Made by a program: the position numbers and the translations under genes. Positions 12,339-20,451 of a stretch of DNA of 64,000 nt are shown piece after piece. Each line of letters opens with the position of its first letter. Positions within the stretch are counted from its first letter, which is position 1. The stretch comes from Pseudonocardia phyllosphaerae. GTDB taxonomy: Bacteria; Actinomycetota; Actinomycetes; Mycobacteriales; Pseudonocardiaceae. The notes beneath the pieces are model-generated. The model worked only from the letters and a program-made list of their open reading frames with translations, ran no database searches and was not told where the DNA came from. The stretch lies in NCBI RefSeq assembly GCF_046546475.1, contig NZ_JBKGXS010000001.1, forward strand, positions 682,001-746,000. The letters are read 5' to 3'.

Positions 12339-13022
12339 ATGACTTCGATCAACAAGACGACTGCTACCAAGCAGGCCAGGAAGATCACCGGGATCCTCGG
12401 CACCAAGCTCGGGATGACCCAGGTGTTCGACGAGAACAACCGCGTCGTGCCGGTCACCGTGGTCCAGGCCGGACCCAACGTCGTGACCCAGGTGCGCTCC
12501 GAGGACACGGACGGCTACACCGCCGTCCAGCTGGCCTACGGCGCGATCGACCCGCGCAAGGTGAACAAGCCGGAGTCCGGCCACTTCGCCAAGGCGGGCG
12601 TGACGCCGCGCCGGCACCTCCTCGAGCTGCGCACCGCCGACGCCGCCGACTACACCCCCGGCCAGGAGATCACCGTCGAGGCGTTCTCCGAGATCGCCGA
12701 GGTCGACGTGGTCGGCACCACCAAGGGCAAGGGCTTCGCCGGCGTCATGAAGCGCCACGGGTTCAGCGGTCTGGGTGCCTCGCACGGTACCCAGCGCAAG
12801 CACCGCTCCCCGGGCTCGATCGGTGGCTGCGCCACCCCGGGCCGCGTCTTCAAGGGCATCCGGATGGCCGGCCGTATGGGCAACGAGCGCCAGACCACGC
12901 AGAACCTGAAGGTGTACCGCGTGGACGCCGAGCGCGGCCTGCTGCTCATCAAGGGCGCGGTCCCCGGTCCCCGCGGTGGCCTCGTCGTGGTGAAGACCCC
13001 CGCGAAGGGTGATGGCAAGTGA
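12339..13022 (+). CDS. rplC: 50S ribosomal protein L3
   Basis: L3 (uL3), a 23S rRNA binder near the peptidyl-transferase centre and an early assembly protein. From the ATG at 12339 it has 227 residues; an in-frame GTG at 12330 would add three. The ATG is preferred because AAGG sits about 10 nt upstream, while it is too close to the GTG. KITGILGTKLGMTQVFDE at the N-terminus and the FKGIRMAGRMGNERQT region are typical. Its stop overlaps the rplD start (GTGA). Confidence 0.96.
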   Translation: MTSINKTTATKQARKITGILGTKLGMTQVFDENNRVVPVTVVQAGPNVVTQVRSEDTDGYTAVQLAYGAIDPRKVNKPESGHFAKAGVTPRRHLLELRTADAADYTPGQEITVEAFSEIAEVDVVGTTKGKGFAGVMKRHGFSGLGASHGTQRKHRSPGSIGGCATPGRVFKGIRMAGRMGNERQTTQNLKVYRVDAERGLLLIKGAVPGPRGGLVVVKTPAKGDGK

Positions 13023-13729
13023 GCACCGTGCAGATCCAGTCCCCCGAGGGCAAGGCGGCGGGCAGCGTCGAGCTGCCGGACCACGTCTTCGACGTGACCG
13101 CCAACGTGTCCCTCATGCACCAGGTGGTGACCGCGCAGCTGAACGCGGCGCGCCAGGGCACGCACGACACCAAGACCCGCGGCGAGGTTCGCGGCGGTGG
13201 CAAGAAGCCGTACCGGCAGAAGGGCACCGGCCGCGCCCGTCAGGGTTCGGTCCGCGCGCCGCAGTTCGCCGGTGGTGGCACCGTCCACGGCCCGACGCCG
13301 CGTGACTACGCGCAGAAGGTCCCGAAGAAGATGAAGGCCGCCGCCCTGCGTGGCGCCCTCTCGGACCGGGCCCGCGCCGGCCGCGTGCACGTCGCGTCCG
13401 AGCTGGTCGCGGGGGAGACCCCGTCGACCAAGTCGGCACGCCAGGCCCTCGCGGCCGTGCTCGGCGATGCCGACACGCGTGCGCTGGTCGTCGTCGAGCG
13501 TGACGCGACCACCGCGGTGCTGAGCCTGCGCAACCTGCCGCAGGTGCACCTCATCGCGCCGGACCAGCTGAACACCCACGACGTGCTCGTCAACGACGTC
13601 GTGCTGTTCACGCAGACGGCGCTGGACGAGTTCCTGGCCGGCCCGGTCGCGAAGCCGAAGGCTGCCGGCCGCAGCACGAAGCCTGCGGAGCTGCGCGTCG
13701 ACACCGACGCTGAGGAGGCGGACAAGTGA
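13019..13729 (+). CDS. rplD: 50S ribosomal protein L4
   Basis: L4 (uL4), lines the exit tunnel and in proteobacteria represses the S10 operon. 236 residues, with the conserved tunnel loop containing RGGGKKPYRQKGTGRARQGS. The GTG start overlaps the rplC stop by 4 nt (GTGA). The C-terminus is extended by about 20 residues rich in Lys, Ala and Glu. It also overlaps rplW by GTGA, so three genes are chained translationally. Confidence 0.97.
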   Translation: MSTVQIQSPEGKAAGSVELPDHVFDVTANVSLMHQVVTAQLNAARQGTHDTKTRGEVRGGGKKPYRQKGTGRARQGSVRAPQFAGGGTVHGPTPRDYAQKVPKKMKAAALRGALSDRARAGRVHVASELVAGETPSTKSARQALAAVLGDADTRALVVVERDATTAVLSLRNLPQVHLIAPDQLNTHDVLVNDVVLFTQTALDEFLAGPVAKPKAAGRSTKPAELRVDTDAEEADK

Positions 13730-14037
13730 GCGGACAGACCGTCACGGACCCGCGGGACGTGCTGCTCGCGCCGGTCGTCTCGGAGAAGAGCTACGGGCTG
13801 CTCGACGAGCGGCAGTACACCTTCGTCGTGGCCCCGGACGCGAACAAGACCGAGATCAAGATCGCCGTGGAGAAGGTGTTCGGGGTCAAGGTGACCAGCG
13901 TGAACACGCTGAACCGCCCGGGCAAGCGCAAGCGCTCCCGCACCGGCTACGGCAAGCGCAAGGACACCAAGCGCGCGATCGTCACGCTCTCCGAGGAGAG
14001 CAAGGCGATCGACGTGTTCGGTGGCCAGGCGAGCTGA
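13726..14037 (+). CDS. rplW: 50S ribosomal protein L23
   Basis: L23 (uL23), 103 residues, sits at the tunnel exit where it docks trigger factor and SRP. It contains PVVSEKSYGLLDERQYTF and the basic PGKRKRSRTGYGKRKDTKR segment. The GTG start overlaps the rplD stop. rplB follows after 16 nt with its own GGGAG signal. Confidence 0.97.
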   Translation: MSGQTVTDPRDVLLAPVVSEKSYGLLDERQYTFVVAPDANKTEIKIAVEKVFGVKVTSVNTLNRPGKRKRSRTGYGKRKDTKRAIVTLSEESKAIDVFGGQAS

Positions 14038-14053
14038 GGGAGCGAGCTGACCG

Positions 14054-14887
14054 ATGGCCATTCGTAAGTACAAGCCGACGACCTCCGGCCGCCGCGGCTC
14101 GAGCGTCGCGGACTTCGCCGAGATCACCCGGGACACCCCCGAGAAGTCGCTGCTGCGCCCGCTGCACAACAAGGGCGGCCGCAACGCGCACGGGCGGATC
14201 ACCACGCGCCACCAGGGCGGCGGTCACAAGCGGGCCTACCGCCTGATCGACTTCCGGCGCAACGACAAGGACGGTGTGCCGGCCACGGTCGCGCACATCG
14301 AGTACGACCCGAACCGCACCTCGCGGATCGCGCTGCTGCACTACGCGGACGGCGAGAAGCGCTACATCATCGCGCCGGCCCGCCTCAAGCAGGGCGACCG
14401 GATCGAGAACGGCCCCCGGGCCGACATCAAGGTGGGCAACAACCTGCCGCTGCGCAACATCCCGACGGGCACCGTGGTGCACGCGATCGAGCTCCGCCCC
14501 GGTGGCGGCGCCAAGATCGCGCGCTCGGCGGGTGCCGGCGTCCAGCTGGTCGCCAAGGACGGTCCCTACGCGCAGCTGCGGATGCCCTCCGGCGAGATCC
14601 GCAACGTCGACGTCCGCTGCCGCGCGACGATCGGCGCGGTGGGCAACTCGGAGCACTCCAACATCAACTGGGGTAAGGCGGGCCGCATGCGGTGGAAGGG
14701 CAAGCGCCCGACCGTCCGCGGTGTCGTCATGAACCCGGTCGACCACCCGCACGGTGGTGGTGAGGGCAAGACCTCCGGTGGCCGCCACCCGGTGAACCCG
14801 GCCGGTACGCCCGAGGGCCGTACCCGCCGCAACAAGCCGTCCGACAAGTTGATCGTCCGCCGGCGCCGTACCGGCAAGAAGCGCTGA
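14054..14887 (+). CDS. rplB: 50S ribosomal protein L2
   Basis: L2 (uL2), 277 residues, essential for subunit joining and the peptidyl-transferase centre. It begins MAIRKYKPTTSGRRGSSV and carries NPVDHPHGGGEGKTSGG, with the conserved histidine of that loop present. A GGGAG ribosome-binding site lies about 11 nt before the ATG. Full length with no oddities. Confidence 0.98.
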   Translation: MAIRKYKPTTSGRRGSSVADFAEITRDTPEKSLLRPLHNKGGRNAHGRITTRHQGGGHKRAYRLIDFRRNDKDGVPATVAHIEYDPNRTSRIALLHYADGEKRYIIAPARLKQGDRIENGPRADIKVGNNLPLRNIPTGTVVHAIELRPGGGAKIARSAGAGVQLVAKDGPYAQLRMPSGEIRNVDVRCRATIGAVGNSEHSNINWGKAGRMRWKGKRPTVRGVVMNPVDHPHGGGEGKTSGGRHPVNPAGTPEGRTRRNKPSDKLIVRRRRTGKKR

Positions 14888-14902
14888 GCAGGGAGGTAAG
14901 AG

Positions 14903-15184
14903 ATGCCGCGCAGCCTGAAGAAGGGCCCCTTCGTGGACGACCACCTGCTCAAGAAGGTGGACGCCCTCAACGAGTCCGGCAAGAAGACCGTGATCCGCAC
15001 GTGGTCCCGCCGGTCCACCGTCATCCCGGACATGATCGGTCACACGATCGCCGTCCACGACGGTCGCAAGCACGTCCCGGTGTTCGTCTCGGACTCGATG
15101 GTCGGGCACAAGCTCGGCGAGTTCGCTCCGACGCGCACGTTCCGGGGCCACATCAAGGACGACCGCAAGGCGCGTCGGCGCTAG
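14903..15184 (+). CDS. rpsS: 30S ribosomal protein S19
   Basis: S19 (uS19), 93 residues, in the 30S head next to S13 and the A-site tRNA. It begins MPRSLKKGPFVDDHLLKKV and ends with the basic DDRKARRR tail. A GGGAGG signal lies 7-8 nt before the ATG. It stands between rplB and rplV as usual. Confidence 0.98.
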   Translation: MPRSLKKGPFVDDHLLKKVDALNESGKKTVIRTWSRRSTVIPDMIGHTIAVHDGRKHVPVFVSDSMVGHKLGEFAPTRTFRGHIKDDRKARRR

Positions 15185-15223
15185 TAGCCGGCCCGAACCA
15201 GCGACAAGGAGAGGTGGAGAGAA

Positions 15224-15652
15224 ATGGCTGATGCAGTGAACACTGCAGCCGACACCACCGGCGCTGCGCTCGAGCCGACTCGTGCGCGCGCGGTGGCCCG
15301 GTTCGTCCGCAGCTCGCCCATGAAGACCCGGCGCGTCGTGGACCTGGTCCGCGGCCTGCCGGTGAACGAGGCGCTGGCGATCCTGCGGTTCTCGCCGCAG
15401 GCGGCCGCCGAGCCGGTGGCGAAGGTCGTGGCGAGCGCCGCGGCCAACGCGGAGAACAACCTGGACCTGGACCCGGACACCCTCGTGGTGGCCGTGGCCA
15501 TGGTCGACGAGGGCCCGACGCTCAAGCGCATCCGTCCGCGTGCCCAGGGGCGCGCCTACCGGATCCGCAAGCGGACGAGCCACATCACCATCGAGGTCGA
15601 GTCCGTGCCGAGCAAGGCCGGCCGTCGTGGTGCGAAGGGGAGGGCCCGCTGA
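15224..15652 (+). CDS. rplV: 50S ribosomal protein L22
   Basis: L22 (uL22), 142 residues; its beta-hairpin reaches the exit tunnel, a macrolide-relevant site. The core runs from ARFVRSSPMKTRRVVDLVRG to RAYRIRKRTSHITIEVES. An N-terminal extension of about 20 residues precedes the core, and a short basic tail follows. The ATG has a GGAG/GGTGGAG-type signal. The last base of the stop is the first base of rpsC (TGATG). Confidence 0.97.
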   Translation: MADAVNTAADTTGAALEPTRARAVARFVRSSPMKTRRVVDLVRGLPVNEALAILRFSPQAAAEPVAKVVASAAANAENNLDLDPDTLVVAVAMVDEGPTLKRIRPRAQGRAYRIRKRTSHITIEVESVPSKAGRRGAKGRAR

Positions 15653-16494
15653 TGGGGCAGAAGATCAACCCGCACGGCTTCCGCCTGGGCATCACCACGG
15701 ACTGGAAGTCGCGCTGGTACGCCGACAAGCAGTACTCGGAGTACGTGAAGGAGGACGTCGAGATCCGCAAGATGCTCTCCAAGGGCATGGAGCGGGCCGG
15801 CATCTCCAAGGTCGAGATCGAGCGGACCCGGGACCGCGTGCGGGTGGACATCCACACCGCCCGTCCGGGCATCGTGATCGGCCGTCGCGGCGCCGAGGCC
15901 GACCGCATCCGCGGCAACCTCGAGAAGCTGACCAAGAAGCAGGTTCAGCTCAACATCCTCGAGGTCAAGGCGTCGGAGTCCGACGCCCAGCTCGTCGCGC
16001 AGGGCGTGGCCGAGCAGCTGTCGAACCGGGTCGCCTTCCGGCGGGCCATGCGCAAGGCCATCCAGTCGGCCATGCGCAGCCCGCAGGTCAAGGGCATCCG
16101 GGTCCAGTGCTCGGGCCGCCTCGGCGGTGCCGAGATGTCGCGGTCGGAGTTCTACCGCGAGGGTCGGGTCCCGCTGCACACGCTGCGCGCGGACATCGAC
16201 TACGGCCTGTTCGAGGCCCGCACCTCCTTCGGCCGTATCGGCGTGAAGGTGTGGATCTACAAGGGTGACGTCGTCGGCGGGCGCCGTGAGGGTGCCCCGG
16301 CCGCCGAGGCGCCGGGCCGCGGCCCGCGTCGCGAGCGTCCGGCGCGTCGTCGCTCGGGTGCCTCGGGCACGACCGCGACCAGCACCGAGGCCGGGCGTGC
16401 CGCGCAGAGCGCCGGCCAGTCCGGCGGCGCCGCGACGGCGACCGCCGAGGCCCCGGCCTCCGGTGAGAACCAGAGCAACGGTGGGGAGAGCTGA
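15652..16494 (+). CDS. rpsC: 30S ribosomal protein S3 with low-complexity C-terminal tail
   Basis: S3 (uS3), 280 residues, forms the mRNA entry tunnel with S4 and S5. It begins MGQKINPHGFRLGITTDW, has the KH domain with IGRRGAEADRIR, and ends its core near residue 210 (KVWIYKGDVVG). About 70 further residues rich in Arg, Ala, Ser, Thr and Gly follow; such variable tails are common on actinobacterial S3. Translation start overlaps the rplV stop (TGATG). Confidence 0.97.
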   Translation: MGQKINPHGFRLGITTDWKSRWYADKQYSEYVKEDVEIRKMLSKGMERAGISKVEIERTRDRVRVDIHTARPGIVIGRRGAEADRIRGNLEKLTKKQVQLNILEVKASESDAQLVAQGVAEQLSNRVAFRRAMRKAIQSAMRSPQVKGIRVQCSGRLGGAEMSRSEFYREGRVPLHTLRADIDYGLFEARTSFGRIGVKVWIYKGDVVGGRREGAPAAEAPGRGPRRERPARRRSGASGTTATSTEAGRAAQSAGQSGGAATATAEAPASGENQSNGGES

Positions 16495-16497
16495 CCG

Positions 16498-16917
16498 ATG
16501 CTGATCCCACGCAAGGTCAAGCACCGCAAGCAGCACCGGCCCAAGCGCAAGGGCATGGCCAGCGGCGGTACCGCGGTCACCTTCGGTGACTGGGGCATCC
16601 AGGCGCTGGAGCCGGCCTACGTGACGAACCGGCAGATCGAGTCGGCACGTATCGCCATCAACCGGCACATCAAGCGTGGCGGGAAGATCTGGATCAACGT
16701 CTTCCCGGACATCCCGATGACCAAGAAGCCCGCCGAGGTCCGCATGGGCTCGGGTAAGGGCTCGCCGGAGAAGTGGGTCACGAACGTCAAGCCGGGCCGC
16801 GTGCTGTTCGAGATGACCTTCCCGAACAAGGAGGTGGCCCACGAAGCACTCCGTCGGGCCATCCACAAGCTGCCCATGAAGTGCCGGATCGTGTCCCGTG
16901 AGGGTGGTGACATCTGA
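16498..16917 (+). CDS. rplP: 50S ribosomal protein L16
   Basis: L16 (uL16), 139 residues, at the A-site side of the peptidyl-transferase centre. It begins MLIPRKVKHRKQHRPKRKG and contains GKGSPEKWV. It starts 3 nt after the rpsC stop and overlaps rpmC by one base (TGATG), so it is likely co-translated with both neighbours. Confidence 0.98.
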   Translation: MLIPRKVKHRKQHRPKRKGMASGGTAVTFGDWGIQALEPAYVTNRQIESARIAINRHIKRGGKIWINVFPDIPMTKKPAEVRMGSGKGSPEKWVTNVKPGRVLFEMTFPNKEVAHEALRRAIHKLPMKCRIVSREGGDI

Positions 16918-17162
16918 TGGCGAGCAGCGGCAACACCAAGGCAGCCGAGCTGCGCGAGCTCTCCGACGAGGAGCTGGTCGTGCGCGTCCGGGAGGCCAAG
17001 GAGGAGCTGTTCAACCTCCGCTTCCAGATGGCCACCGGGCAGCTGGACAACAACCGGCGGCTGCGGGCCGTCCGCCACGACATCGCGCGGGCGTACACCG
17101 TCATGCGTGAGCGTGAGCTCGGCCTGTCCGCCGCCCCGACCGAGAGCGAGGGCGCGGCGTGA
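16917..17162 (+). CDS. rpmC: 50S ribosomal protein L29
   Basis: L29 (uL29), 81 residues, a two-helix protein at the tunnel exit beside L23. The core is ELRELSDEELVVRVREAKEELFNLRFQMATGQLDN with typical spacing; the C-terminus is about 10 residues longer than in E. coli. Start and stop overlap rplP (TGATG) and rpsQ (GTGA). Confidence 0.97.
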   Translation: MASSGNTKAAELRELSDEELVVRVREAKEELFNLRFQMATGQLDNNRRLRAVRHDIARAYTVMRERELGLSAAPTESEGAA

Positions 17163-17443
17163 GCGAGCAGGCCGGCACCGAAGTGAACGAGGAGCGCGGG
17201 GAGCGCAAGGTCCGCGAGGGCCTGGTCGTGTCCGACAAGATGGACAAGACGATCGTCGTGTCCATCGAGGACCGGGTGAAGCACCCCCTCTACGGCAAGG
17301 TCATCCGCCGGACCAACAAGGTCAAGGCGCACGACGAGGAGGGCACCGCCGGTATCGGCGACCGCGTCCGCCTCATGGAGACCCGCCCGCTGTCTGCGTC
17401 CAAGCGCTGGCGGCTGGTGGAGATCCTCGAGAAGGCCAAGTAG
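17159..17443 (+). CDS. rpsQ: 30S ribosomal protein S17
   Basis: S17 (uS17), 94 residues, OB-fold primary binder of 16S rRNA. The core KVREGLVVSDKMDKTIVV and RPLSASKRWRLVEI are conserved; about 15 acidic residues precede the core. The GTG start overlaps the rpmC stop. It is followed by rplN after 8 nt. Confidence 0.97.
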   Translation: MSEQAGTEVNEERGERKVREGLVVSDKMDKTIVVSIEDRVKHPLYGKVIRRTNKVKAHDEEGTAGIGDRVRLMETRPLSASKRWRLVEILEKAK

Positions 17444-17451
17444 GAGTCACA

Positions 17452-17820
17452 GTGATCCAGCAGGAGTCGCGGCTGCGCGTCGCCGACAACACCGGTGCCA
17501 AGGAGATCCTGTGCATCCGGGTGCTGGGCGGCTCCGCGCGGCGCTACGCCGGGATCGGCGACGTCATCGTCGCCACGGTCAAGGAGGCCATCCCCGGCGC
17601 CGGCGTGAAGCGCGGTGACGTCGTCAAGGCGGTCATCGTGCGCACCAAGAAGGAGAAGCGCCGTCCCGACGGCAGCTACATCCGATTCGATGAGAACGCC
17701 GCTGTCCTGATCAAGCCGGACAACGGACCTCGAGGGACCCGAATCTTCGGCCCGGTCGGGCGAGAGCTGCGCGACCGCAAGTTCATGAGGATCATCTCCC
17801 TCGCTCCGGAGGTGCTCTGA
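17452..17820 (+). CDS. rplN: 50S ribosomal protein L14
   Basis: L14 (uL14), 122 residues, exactly the usual length, at the subunit interface. It begins MIQQESRLRVADNTGAKEI and ends FMRIISLAPEVL. The GTG start at 17452 was chosen because it gives the family length and lies just after a GGAG (17443-17446). First gene of the spc-type cluster (rplN, rplX, rplE, rpsN, rpsH, rplF, rplR, rpsE, rpmD, rplO). Confidence 0.98.
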   Translation: MIQQESRLRVADNTGAKEILCIRVLGGSARRYAGIGDVIVATVKEAIPGAGVKRGDVVKAVIVRTKKEKRRPDGSYIRFDENAAVLIKPDNGPRGTRIFGPVGRELRDRKFMRIISLAPEVL

Positions 17821-17821
17821 C

Positions 17822-18160
17822 ATGAAGGCGAAGATGAAGGTGAAGAAGGGCGACACCGTGCAGGTGATCGCCGGTAAGGACAAGGGCGCCAAGGGCAAGG
17901 TCATCGCGGCCTACCCGGAGCGCCAGCGCGTGCTGGTCGAGGGCGTGAACCGGATCAAGAAGCACACCCGGGTCAGCCAGAACCAGCGCGGGGCCGAGAG
18001 CGGCGGGGTCGTCACCCAGGAGGCGGCCATCCACGTCTCGAACGTGATGGTCGTCGACTCCGACGGTAAGCCGACCCGTATCGGCAAGAAGACCGTCGAG
18101 GGCGAGGACGGCGCCACCCGCCGCGTCCGGATCTCCAAGCGCAACGGGAAGGAGATCTGA
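17822..18160 (+). CDS. rplX: 50S ribosomal protein L24
   Basis: L24 (uL24), 112 residues, an assembly initiator that binds the 5' domain of 23S rRNA. KKGDTVQVIAGKDKGAKGKV is the KOW motif. The first ATG (17822) is preferred over one four codons later because GGAGG sits 9 nt before it. One base separates it from rplN and one from rplE, so it is tightly packed in the spc operon. Confidence 0.97.
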   Translation: MKAKMKVKKGDTVQVIAGKDKGAKGKVIAAYPERQRVLVEGVNRIKKHTRVSQNQRGAESGGVVTQEAAIHVSNVMVVDSDGKPTRIGKKTVEGEDGATRRVRISKRNGKEI

Positions 18161-18161
18161 G

Positions 18162-18725
18162 ATGACCACCGCTGAGAAGACGATCCCGCGTCTCAAGCAG
18201 CGCTACCGGGACGAGATCCAGGAGCAGCTGCAGCAGGAGTTCGCCTACAAGAACGTCATGCAGATCCCCGGCCTGACCAAGGTCGTGGTGAACATGGGTG
18301 TGGGCGACGCCGCGCGGGACTCCAAGCTGATCGACGGCGCGCTGCGGGACCTGGCCACCATCACCGGCCAGAAGCCGCAGCTGCGGCGGGCGACCAAGTC
18401 GATCGCGCAGTTCAAGCTGCGCGAGGGGATGCCCATCGGCGCCAAGGTCACCCTCCGGAACGACCGCATGTGGGAGTTCCTGGACCGGCTGCTCACGATC
18501 GCGCTCCCGCGTATCCGTGACTTCCGGGGCCTGAACGGCGACCAGTTCGACGGCCGGGGCAACTACACGTTCGGTCTCACCGAGCAGTCGATGTTCCACG
18601 AGATCGACCCGGACCAGATCGACCGTCCGCGGGGTATGGACATCACCGTCGTGACCACCGCGACCACCAACCCCGAGGGCCGGGCGCTGCTGCGTCACCT
18701 GGGCTTCCCCTTCAAGGAGAGCTGA
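18162..18725 (+). CDS. rplE: 50S ribosomal protein L5
   Basis: L5 (uL5), 187 residues, binds 5S rRNA and contacts P-site tRNA and S13. It contains IPGLTKVVVNMGVGDA and LRGLNGDQFDGRGNYTFGLTEQ-type conserved segments (DFRGLN, GRGNY). The ATG follows an AAGGAG signal (18149-18154). rpsN starts 3 nt after the stop. Confidence 0.97.
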   Translation: MTTAEKTIPRLKQRYRDEIQEQLQQEFAYKNVMQIPGLTKVVVNMGVGDAARDSKLIDGALRDLATITGQKPQLRRATKSIAQFKLREGMPIGAKVTLRNDRMWEFLDRLLTIALPRIRDFRGLNGDQFDGRGNYTFGLTEQSMFHEIDPDQIDRPRGMDITVVTTATTNPEGRALLRHLGFPFKES

Positions 18726-18728
18726 GCA

Positions 18729-18914
18729 ATGGCGAAGAAGGCGCTCATCAACAAGGCCAACGGCACGCCGAAGTTCGGCGTCCGTGCCTACACCCGCTGC
18801 CAGAAGTGCGGCCGGCCGCGTGCCGTGTTCCGCAAGTTCGGCCTCTGCCGCGTGTGCCTGCGCGACATGGCGCACGCCGGCGAGCTGCCGGGTGTGAGCA
18901 AGTCCAGCTGGTGA
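18729..18914 (+). CDS. rpsN: 30S ribosomal protein S14, zinc-binding (type Z)
   Basis: Short S14 (uS14), 61 residues, with two CXXC pairs (CQKC and CRVC) that bind zinc; this is the small zinc-containing form, distinct from the 100-residue zinc-free paralogue many actinobacteria induce under zinc limitation. The ending is MAHAGELPGVSKSSW. The next gene, rpsH, is 127 bp away across two hairpins, a gap not seen between other spc genes here. Confidence 0.98.
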   Translation: MAKKALINKANGTPKFGVRAYTRCQKCGRPRAVFRKFGLCRVCLRDMAHAGELPGVSKSSW

Positions 18915-19041
18915 CTCACAGGCCCCGCAACCGCGGGGCCCGGGTCGACCCTGATCACCGAAGGCCACTGCCGTGGTGCGGCGCCCCTGAGCGGGCGCCG
19001 CGCCACGAGCGCGGAACCACGGTGGGAAAGAGACAGACACC
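18915..19041 (+). promoter_or_regulatory. rpsN-rpsH gap with two stable hairpins
   Basis: Two inverted repeats lie in this 127-bp gap: 18921-18940 (8-bp perfect stem GGCCCCGC, loop AACC) and 18980-18999 (7-bp stem GGCGCCC, 6-nt loop). The first resembles a factor-independent terminator without a T-run. They may attenuate or process the spc transcript before rpsH. Confidence 0.5.
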
Positions 19042-19440
19042 ATGACGATGACCGATCCGATCGCAGACATGCTGACCCGTCTGCGGAACGCGAACTCGGC
19101 CTACCACGACCGCGTCGTGATGCCCCACTCGAAGCTGAAGGTCGCCATTGCGGAGATCCTTCAGAAGGAGGGCTACATCGCCGCGCACCACACCGAGGAC
19201 GCCGAGGTCGGTAAGTCCCTGGTCGTCGAGCTGAAGTACGGCCGCAACCGTGAGCGGAGCATCGCCGGCCTGCGCCGGGTCTCCAAGCCCGGTCTGCGCG
19301 TCTACGCGAAGTCGACGAACCTGCCGCGGGTCCTGGGTGGCCTCGGCGTGGCGATCATCTCGACCTCGCGGGGTCTGATGACCGACCAGCAGGCCTACCG
19401 GAGCGGCGTTGGCGGGGAAGTCCTCGCCTACGCCTGGTGA
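19042..19440 (+). CDS. rpsH: 30S ribosomal protein S8
   Basis: S8 (uS8), 132 residues, binds the central domain of 16S rRNA and represses the spc operon in E. coli. It begins MTMTDPIADMLTRLRNA; the first of two nearby ATGs is chosen because it matches the family N-terminus. The C-terminal STSRGLMTDQQAYRSGVGGEV segment is conserved. rplF follows after 17 nt. Confidence 0.98.
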   Translation: MTMTDPIADMLTRLRNANSAYHDRVVMPHSKLKVAIAEILQKEGYIAAHHTEDAEVGKSLVVELKYGRNRERSIAGLRRVSKPGLRVYAKSTNLPRVLGGLGVAIISTSRGLMTDQQAYRSGVGGEVLAYAW

Positions 19441-19457
19441 GAGAGGGGTAACGAACG

Positions 19458-19997
19458 ATGTCCCGCATCGGAAAGCTGCCCATCACCGTCCCGTCCGGCG
19501 TGGAGATCACCATCGACGGCCGCACGGTCACCGCGAAGGGCCCCAAGGGCTCCCTGTCGCACACCGTCATCGAGCCGATCACGGTCGAGCGCGACGACGA
19601 CGGCACGGTGCTGGTCCAGCGACCTGACGAGGAGCGCGAGACCCGGGCCTACCACGGTCTGTCCCGCTCGCTCGTGAACAACATCGTCGTCGGCGTGAGC
19701 GCCGGCTACGAGAAGAAGCTGGAGATCCACGGCGTCGGTTACCGGGTCCAGCTCAAGGGATCGAACCTCGAGTTCGCCCTGGGCTACTCGCACCCGGTCG
19801 TCATCGAGCCGCCGGAGGGCATCACCTTCGCGGTCGAGTCGCCGACCAAGTTCTCGGTCTCCGGTATCGACAAGCAGCTCGTCGGCGAGACCGCCGCGAA
19901 CCTGCGCAAGCTGCGTCGCCCCGACCCGTACAAGGGCAAGGGCGTCCGCTACGCGGGCGAGCAGATCCGCCGCAAGGTCGGAAAGACGGGTAAGTGA
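19458..19997 (+). CDS. rplF: 50S ribosomal protein L6
   Basis: L6 (uL6), 179 residues, near the factor-binding site and sarcin-ricin loop. It begins MSRIGKLPITVPSGVEI and ends with PDPYKGKGVRYAGEQIRRKVGKTGK, both family hallmarks. A GAGAGGGG signal precedes the ATG. Its stop overlaps the rplR start. Confidence 0.98.
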   Translation: MSRIGKLPITVPSGVEITIDGRTVTAKGPKGSLSHTVIEPITVERDDDGTVLVQRPDEERETRAYHGLSRSLVNNIVVGVSAGYEKKLEIHGVGYRVQLKGSNLEFALGYSHPVVIEPPEGITFAVESPTKFSVSGIDKQLVGETAANLRKLRRPDPYKGKGVRYAGEQIRRKVGKTGK

Positions 19998-20410
19998 TGG
20001 CCGAGACCGAGAAGACCGTGTCCGGGGCCGCACGTCGCCGGATGGCGTCGCAGGTCGCGCGCAAGCGTCGCGACTCGCGCATCAGCCGGCACGCCCGGCT
20101 CCGCAAGAAGATCTCCGGGACGCCTGCGCGTCCGCGGCTGGCGGTCCACCGCTCCTCGCGGCACATCACCGTCCAGCTGATCGACGACCTGGCCGGGCGC
20201 ACCCTGGCCCACGCGTCGAGCCTCGACGCCGACGTCCGCACGCTGGACGGCGACAAGAAGGCCAAGGCCTCGAAGGTCGGCGAGCTCATCGCCGCCCGTG
20301 CCAAGGAGGCCGGCGTCTCCGCGGTCGTGTTCGACCGCGGCGGGCTCGCCTACCACGGGCGGATCGCGGCTCTGGCCGAGGCCGCCCGCGAGGGGGGCCT
20401 GGAGTTCTGA
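19997..20410 (+). CDS. rplR: 50S ribosomal protein L18
   Basis: L18 (uL18), 137 residues, binds 5S rRNA with L5. Core segments RISRHARLRKKISGTPARPRL and VVFDRGGLAYHGRIAALAEAAREGGLEF are typical. Two candidate starts overlap: GTG at 19994 and ATG at 19997; the ATG is used because it forms the TGATG overlap common in this operon. Its stop overlaps a 13-codon ORF that runs to the rpsE start. Confidence 0.96.
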   Translation: MAETEKTVSGAARRRMASQVARKRRDSRISRHARLRKKISGTPARPRLAVHRSSRHITVQLIDDLAGRTLAHASSLDADVRTLDGDKKAKASKVGELIAARAKEAGVSAVVFDRGGLAYHGRIAALAEAAREGGLEF

Positions 20411-20451
20411 TGGCGCGCAAGTCCAACAAGCAGATCGAAGGGATCGTCTGA
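20410..20451 (+). CDS. 13-codon ORF bridging rplR and rpsE
   Basis: Reads MARKSNKQIEGIV then TGA. Its ATG shares its first base with the rplR stop (TGATG) and its stop shares its last base with the rpsE ATG (TGATG), so it exactly fills the gap. Its frame matches neither the S5 frame nor L18. It could be a relay peptide that hands reinitiating ribosomes from rplR to rpsE. No homologue is recognised; the alternative is a chance ORF in a 40-nt spacer. The exact double overlap is the only evidence. Confidence 0.4.
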   Translation: MARKSNKQIEGIV

